From: Lasiosphaeria ovina
Taxonomy: Eukaryota; Ascomycota; Sordariomycetes; Sordariales; Lasiosphaeriaceae
Length of the DNA: 64,000 bases
Direction of reading: 5' to 3'
Assembly: GCA_033439765.1 (NCBI GenBank)
Contig: JAULSN010000016.1
Coordinates: 372,001 to 436,000, forward strand
The notes beneath the pieces are model-generated. The model was not told where the DNA came from. It saw nothing but the letters and a program-made list of their open reading frames with translations, and ran no database searches. Each line of letters begins with the position of its first letter. Within the stretch, counting starts at the first letter, position 1. Below, one piece after another: positions 59,946 to 64,000 of the stretch. A program made the position numbers and the translations under genes.

Positions 59946-60464
59946 GGTGAGCAGTAGTGTCCTAAAGGGTTGTCGCAAAGCCAGCCCCGATCCTCGTAAA
60001 TTTAAGCGAGGAGGAAAAGTGCAACCGGTATTTAAGAGCAACCAAGCACCTCGGTACGCATACGGTGTCCATAACTCGGTCCCGGCTAAGCGTATGGCTG
60101 CACACTAGCCCTGTTCTTTAAGGTGATATGTCCCGGCCTACAGCCTAATTACCGGCCACCGATCATTACCATTCGCTCTTAAGATGAGCCTCTAATTAAT
60201 CCTTTGAGAACACGTGTCCCGTTTAGGTCGGGTCTTCTCACGGTCGCCAATTACCTAGAGACGAAAGACGCCCAGTTGAATGGGGTTATGCGAACCGGTC
60301 ACAGCCCAAAGCTAAAGCTACATTGAAATTAGATTTGTAATAACATAGTACACCACGCTTTTGGCGAGGTACGGCGACCTGGCTGCTCCGATGGTGCTCG
60401 GGCTACGGTGGCTATGTTCTGGCTCGTGAGGTATTGCAAACAATGCCGAGCCGTATGACGATGA
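59946..60464. other. Region upstream of the KDEL gene
   Basis: Presumably the promoter of the leftward KDEL gene; AT-rich around 60.1-60.3 kb. No gene recognised. Confidence 0.45.
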
Positions 60465-61349
60465 GCGGCTAATCGGCGCCGTAAAGCTTACCAAGAGCCT
60501 GTTTCTGATGGCGTTGTTATTACTAACGAGACCTGGGTCAAGACGGGCCTTGAAGGTAGTTCTAAGCGTGTTAAGCTCGCGCAACATGATCACCAGTTCA
60601 AGACCGAGACCAAGGGCTTCTCTAATAGATCTCATATAGATATTTCACGCTCTGATATTGAAGCTGATGCCTCTCTCACAGACTTTTGCTTCCCAGCTTG
60701 GTAAATACTAATAGCTAGATTCTCGGGCGCAATCCACAAATATCGGATTCTATATGCTAGATAGCCTCCTTGTGAGTCTCTTGCGGGAAAGCACTCACCG
60801 ATGTGTCCAGTTCCAAGCTGCATTGAAGGTTGCGAATGCAGACATTGTAGATGGAAGTCACCCCAGCTAGGCTCGTCTCCGGCTTATATAGCCCTAGGAC
60901 TGCTTATTGATAAAACCTCCGAGACAGATAAACCCTGCGGGACATTCGCGGTACCTAGTACTGTAGTTAGCGAACCGCCCCCGATGAGAACAGAAATCAC
61001 GATCACCGGCGGCACGACAACTATAATTGAGGTCACATCAATAATTACCCACCCACCACAAACGATAACAGACCCTTCTAGCCTAGTTATCACCGTCACG
61101 CCAACGCCGACACAGGTCGTTCAGACTCTCCCCAGCGTGGTTGGTGGATCCACGATCACGACGACCTGACCCGACAACGGTCTAACAGCAGAGACCAGCA
61201 CTCTAATTACTTCTAAGGACGGCAAATCGATTCCGGTAGTGGTCATATCGACGCCTGGCCAGCCCACTACCATGACCGTTATATCCGTCACGGGTGGCAC
61301 GGTGGTGACGACCACTCCACCGCCGATTCGACGCGTAGACGACAACTAG
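60465..61349 (+). pseudogene. Thr-rich protein remnant cut by one stop
   Basis: Three open segments share one frame. First 60465-60704 (TNETWVKTGLEGSSKRVKLA and ASLTDFCFPAW), then a gap with GTAAAT and TAG signals compatible with an intron. Second 60801-61166 begins with a Cys-rich patch (CPVPSCIEGCECRHC, then SPQLGSSPAYI) and continues as a Thr-rich sequence (TEITITGGTTTIIEVTS, TVTPTPTQVVQTLPS). Third 61170-61346 keeps the same character (VISVTGGTVVTTTPPP) after a single TGA at 61167-61169. The Thr-rich part resembles stalk regions of secreted or wall-anchored fungal proteins. No GPI signal or signal peptide is visible. Whether it was one gene, and what it did, is uncertain. The stop is of CGA-to-TGA type, consistent with CpG deamination. 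Confidence 0.4.
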
Positions 61350-61384
61350 CGTACTTCCGGAGTCACCAAACGCGCATCGAACAA

Positions 61385-62493
61385 GTGCGCGTTGATAAGT
61401 TTATCTCCAAGTCGAAGCAGCTGGATCCGAATTTCCCACAGCAGCATCATGCATCAGTCAAACCAGACAAGGCAAACCAGCTCGACCGGCCACAACGGTC
61501 TGATACGTACGCACCGTTAAATGCTACTCACGAGGAGACGGTGGTTACCGAGTTTCTCCTAGAAACCTTTCGTCCGCCGCCGACTAGCTCGGCCCTATCC
61601 TCTACCGCTTCGACAACCGGCTGGTGTTGGATTTGAAAGCGGCGGTCCCTTCGAGTTCCGCCCCCGCCCAAGCTGGACAAGCACGCGAAGGAAAAGGCTT
61701 GTCCGTACTGTTGCCTAGTACTCCCAGCTAAGACCTTCTCGACGCAGAAGAGAGCAAAACGATGGGAGCGGCATATTTTGGAAGACCTGCAGCCGTACAC
61801 CTGCCTATTCGCGAACTGAAGTGTGCCTGGGAGGACATACTCGTTCACGGCATGGTAGGCGCACCTCGGCGGACCTAACTACCACAGCTGTAACTGCCCC
61901 ATGCATCCACAGGACAGCCGTGGTGACGCAGACGATGGCGGCAAGCCGTTCACGTTTGACACATTTCCAAGTTTCGGAGGCATCTCAAAGCTTTCCACCC
62001 GGATCTTGACCCGCCGATAGCCGCAAACTCGCTCAATCACGCCCATCAGCTGGCGGCATTACCAGAGTGGTGCTTTGTCTGTCTTGAACAGATCCGCAGT
62101 CCTGCGGTTCTGCAGCAGCACGTAGCAAAGCACTTGAAAAACATGTCCATCTTGGCATTGCCGTGGCGCGATGACCTCGCCGACGACGAGGCGATGGCGA
62201 GCGATGGGCTTATTGGCTCCGCTGCAACCAGTACCCTCGGCGGCGACGTTCCCGCCATTGATCTTGCCGTTAGCAGTCTTTGGGAAACAGAGGAGGTGAG
62301 CATGGGTATACCAGAACCGGCCGAGAAGATTGGGGGACACGAGTTCTCGTCTCTGCTCTTCAGGGTCAATGCAGAACCAATCGACCAGCAGGACCGGCTC
62401 CGGTCACTAGAGACGTGGGCAGACGACCAACACTCGGCCACTTTGCACAAAGAGGAATCCAACACCCTCACCCACCCCCACCCCCACGGTTGA
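61385..62493 (+). pseudogene. Decayed C2H2-type NLR-associated protein
   Basis: A coherent frame runs from 61385 with stops at 61634-61636 (TGA), 61817-61819 (TGA) and 61856-61858 (TAG), then shifts frame near 61985 and continues to 62493. Landmarks of the fungal C2H2 module often linked to ankyrin or NACHT proteins are: ACPYCCLVLPAKTFS, KRWERHILEDLQPYTCLF, NYHSCNCPMH, KPFTFDTFPSF, then after the shift WCFVCLEQIRSPAVLQQHV and AKHLKNMSILALPWRDD. The Cys/His zinc ligands are still visible. The number of lesions makes it non-functional as a single protein. The next gene begins 175 bp downstream in a different frame and may once have been part of the same locus. Confidence 0.6.
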
Positions 62494-62668
62494 CTTCATC
62501 GACAATCGGCTGCCCCGCTTCCATGATGCGTTTCGGGATCCTCGGGCTCACTTCGATCCGATCGTCGGGCGCTTCGTGGCTACTAGCGGCGGCGATGGCG
62601 ACAGGACTAGAGATGATAGAGATGACAGCGCCGGAGGGCCACCCGCGCTCCCACCCCAGGCCGCTACC

Positions 62669-63460
62669 ATGAAATTTTGGGGTCTCATCTTCGACGACGC
62701 ACTAAATAGCTTCAAGGCAAGAAATGAGCAGCCTAAGGGGCTACCCCATATTTGTAACATCAGGAGCACGACAAACTGGGACGCCTTCTACGAGCGCCTG
62801 CAGCGGGCGCGTGAGACCTACGATGGCACCAAAAAGGGCTTTTGGGGCCGAGCCAACAAGACGCGGCGAAGGATAGCCGACGACGCGGAGCCTGCCCGAA
62901 GGCTAGCTACGTTTCTTCCTGAGAAACCCTACACGTCGCCGGCGAGAGCGACGGTCGAGGTACTTCTCGATGTATATCGCCACTATCTGACTATCCCTAT
63001 TTTGACAAGACTTGTCGTTTGTACTGATGAACGAAAATCGAAAAGGCTGCCATTGCGGCGGCTGAAGTGCGCCAGAAGGTGATCAATGGCTTTGACGCCG
63101 ACAATCTGGAGAAGGATTTTGGCGACGCGGAGCTCTTCCTTAATGTGTATCCCAAAGACGAAAACATCACGAAGGCTTCGATCGAGCTGGTGGTCGCGAC
63201 GTTCAAGGCCGTCGAGGACGCGATTAGCTGCTTTATTTTGGCCGTCCGGTAGGTACCTCCTGTGCTTTTGCCGTCCTTCTTTCTGCAAGCCATAGAAATG
63301 ACATTTATTTAGCCAGGAGGGCATTGGCAGCGGTCCTAGCCCGGGGGAGATACTAATTGAAACTGCTCGGAAGTATCGAGGAGGTCTTTATTTGAAGCAA
63401 AGAGCTCATACACCAGGCTACAAAGTCTCATGTCGCGGTCATAGACAATGTAATACATAG
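62669..63460 (+). CDS. Truncated N-terminal part of a STAND/NACHT-like protein
   Basis: Three exons, 62669-62971, 63046-63248 and 63313-63460, give an open product of 217 residues. Introns of 74 bp (GTATAT..AAAAG, branch ACTGATG) and 64 bp (GTAGGT..TTTAG). It resembles the alpha-helical N-terminal domain placed before the NTPase in many fungal NLR-like proteins: FDDALNSFKARN, then TNWDAFYERLQRARETYD, RRLATFLPEKPYTSP, and after splicing AAIAAAEVRQKVINGF, DAELFLNVYPKDENITKA and ATFKAVEDAISCFI. No P-loop, NACHT or repeat domain follows; the last exon (QEGIGSGPSPGEILI onward) ends at 63460. Intact relatives are far longer, so this is a fragment or a pseudogene. It may still be expressed as a stand-alone domain. 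The ATG at 62669 has a good context (CTACCATGA); the frame is open further upstream. Confidence 0.55.
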
Positions 63461-63600
63461 TGGGTAAGCAGTTTCATGGCGCTTAAGATATAAAGAACCA
63501 CTTACGCCACCACTATCCGAATCTATTTGACGAGAGTGACTGACGTCGTAAAGCTTCTTGACGACTCCAGACCTTCTCTTTTTCTCCCATACCGTTACCC

Positions 63601-64000
63601 TCAACTGCCACTCGCCTGCTCTGCAACTGCTTCCGCTTGGCGCTTGTCCAAGTCTGTGCTCCTATATTTCCTAGCGAGGCCAGCATCGCGTACGACGACT
63701 GCGAGGCGCCGTGGCAGCGTCTCATACGGTTTGAAAGCAAGCCGTCGGCGGTAAATCGCCATTCCCAGTCGAGATTGCGCGCCTGCGGGCGGAGGGCGGG
63801 AGGGGTTGTCGAGCCCATCGAGGAACTCGAGCGAGACCATACTGGTGTAGATGTACAGCCACTCATCACCTAGGAGAGTTGCCAGGAGCACCTGCGCGCC
63901 ATTATTATCATCACCAAGGTGGAGCCGCTGCTTCTGCGCAAGTGCAATTAAGAGCGCAGCAATATACGGGTCTTCACGGGGGTCGTCGGGCGTGATATGT
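63601..64000 (-). CDS. Partial fungal protein, DPRED-type, 5' end outside window
   Basis: An uninterrupted minus-strand frame from the right edge to a TGA at 63601 (132 codons visible). It contains DPREDPYIAALLIALAQ, then VLLATLLGDEWLYIYTS and SLEFLDGLDNPSRPP. This is the signature of a widespread but uncharacterised fungal family often found near heterokaryon-incompatibility and NLR-like genes; that family assignment is from memory. The start codon and any upstream exon lie beyond 64000. It is transcribed towards the truncated STAND-like gene, 140 bp away at the stop codons. Function unknown. Confidence 0.55.
   Translation of the reverse strand, partial: HITPDDPREDPYIAALLIALAQKQRLHLGDDNNGAQVLLATLLGDEWLYIYTSMVSLEFLDGLDNPSRPPPAGAQSRLGMAIYRRRLAFKPYETLPRRLAVVVRDAGLARKYRSTDLDKRQAEAVAEQASGS

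Overview
The window is nuclear DNA of a filamentous ascomycete (Pezizomycotina, probably Sordariomycetes). The evidence is: short introns of about 57-156 bp with GT..AG borders and CTRAC-type branch points; fungal families such as a chitin synthase export chaperone, a Zn2Cys6 regulator, an alpha-arrestin with a PPxY motif and a PHO80-type cyclin; long Ser/Pro-rich proteins; long intergenic distances; and short intergenic motifs (TACTCCGTA, TACCTAGGTA). There are no operons, ribosome-binding sites, CRISPR arrays or prokaryotic elements. All exon borders below were placed by eye from reading-frame continuity and splice signals.

Layout. 1-13 kb: CHS7 on the minus strand (2.3-3.4 kb), a decayed minus-strand reading frame (4.6-5.2 kb), a polytopic membrane protein with a dilysine C terminus on the plus strand (6.5-7.7 kb) and a 1,035-residue alpha-arrestin on the minus strand (8.4-11.6 kb). 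11.6-29.5 kb: almost 18 kb in which I recognise no gene, including a distinctly AT-rich block at about 15.5-18.2 kb. 29.5-45.6 kb: three widely spaced plus-strand genes, namely a CLG1-like cyclin, a 1,021-residue coiled-coil protein whose last exon is separate, and a SnoaL/NTF2-fold protein. 47.4-53 kb: a histidine acid phosphatase pseudogene with its introns preserved, a thioredoxin, a basic protein with an internal duplication, and a small single-pass membrane protein. 54.5-60 kb: a Zn2Cys6 regulator and a DHA2-type MFS transporter transcribed divergently, followed tail-to-tail by a protein with a signal peptide and a C-terminal KDEL. 60.4-64 kb: an accessory, decaying patch with a Thr-rich frame cut by one stop, a C2H2-type NLR-associated reading frame with several lesions, a truncated STAND/NACHT-like N-terminal gene and a partial minus-strand gene running off the window.

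How the genes fit together. CHS7 works in the ER on chitin synthase export. The KDEL protein and the KKxx-ending membrane protein also point to the ER, but the three are not adjacent and this may be coincidence. The alpha-arrestin (ubiquitin-ligase adaptor for transporter endocytosis), the PHO80-type cyclin and the thioredoxin are housekeeping or regulatory genes. The regulator-transporter pair at 54.5-58.9 kb is the only arrangement suggesting coordinated control. No polyketide, peptide or terpene synthase lies beside it in this window, so it is not a visible biosynthetic cluster.

No wholly new system could be demonstrated. The best leads are the KDEL protein with a probable GC-AG intron, the phosphatase pseudogene, the 267-residue duplicated-helix protein, the hidden terminal exon of the coiled-coil gene, and the repeated intergenic 9-mer.
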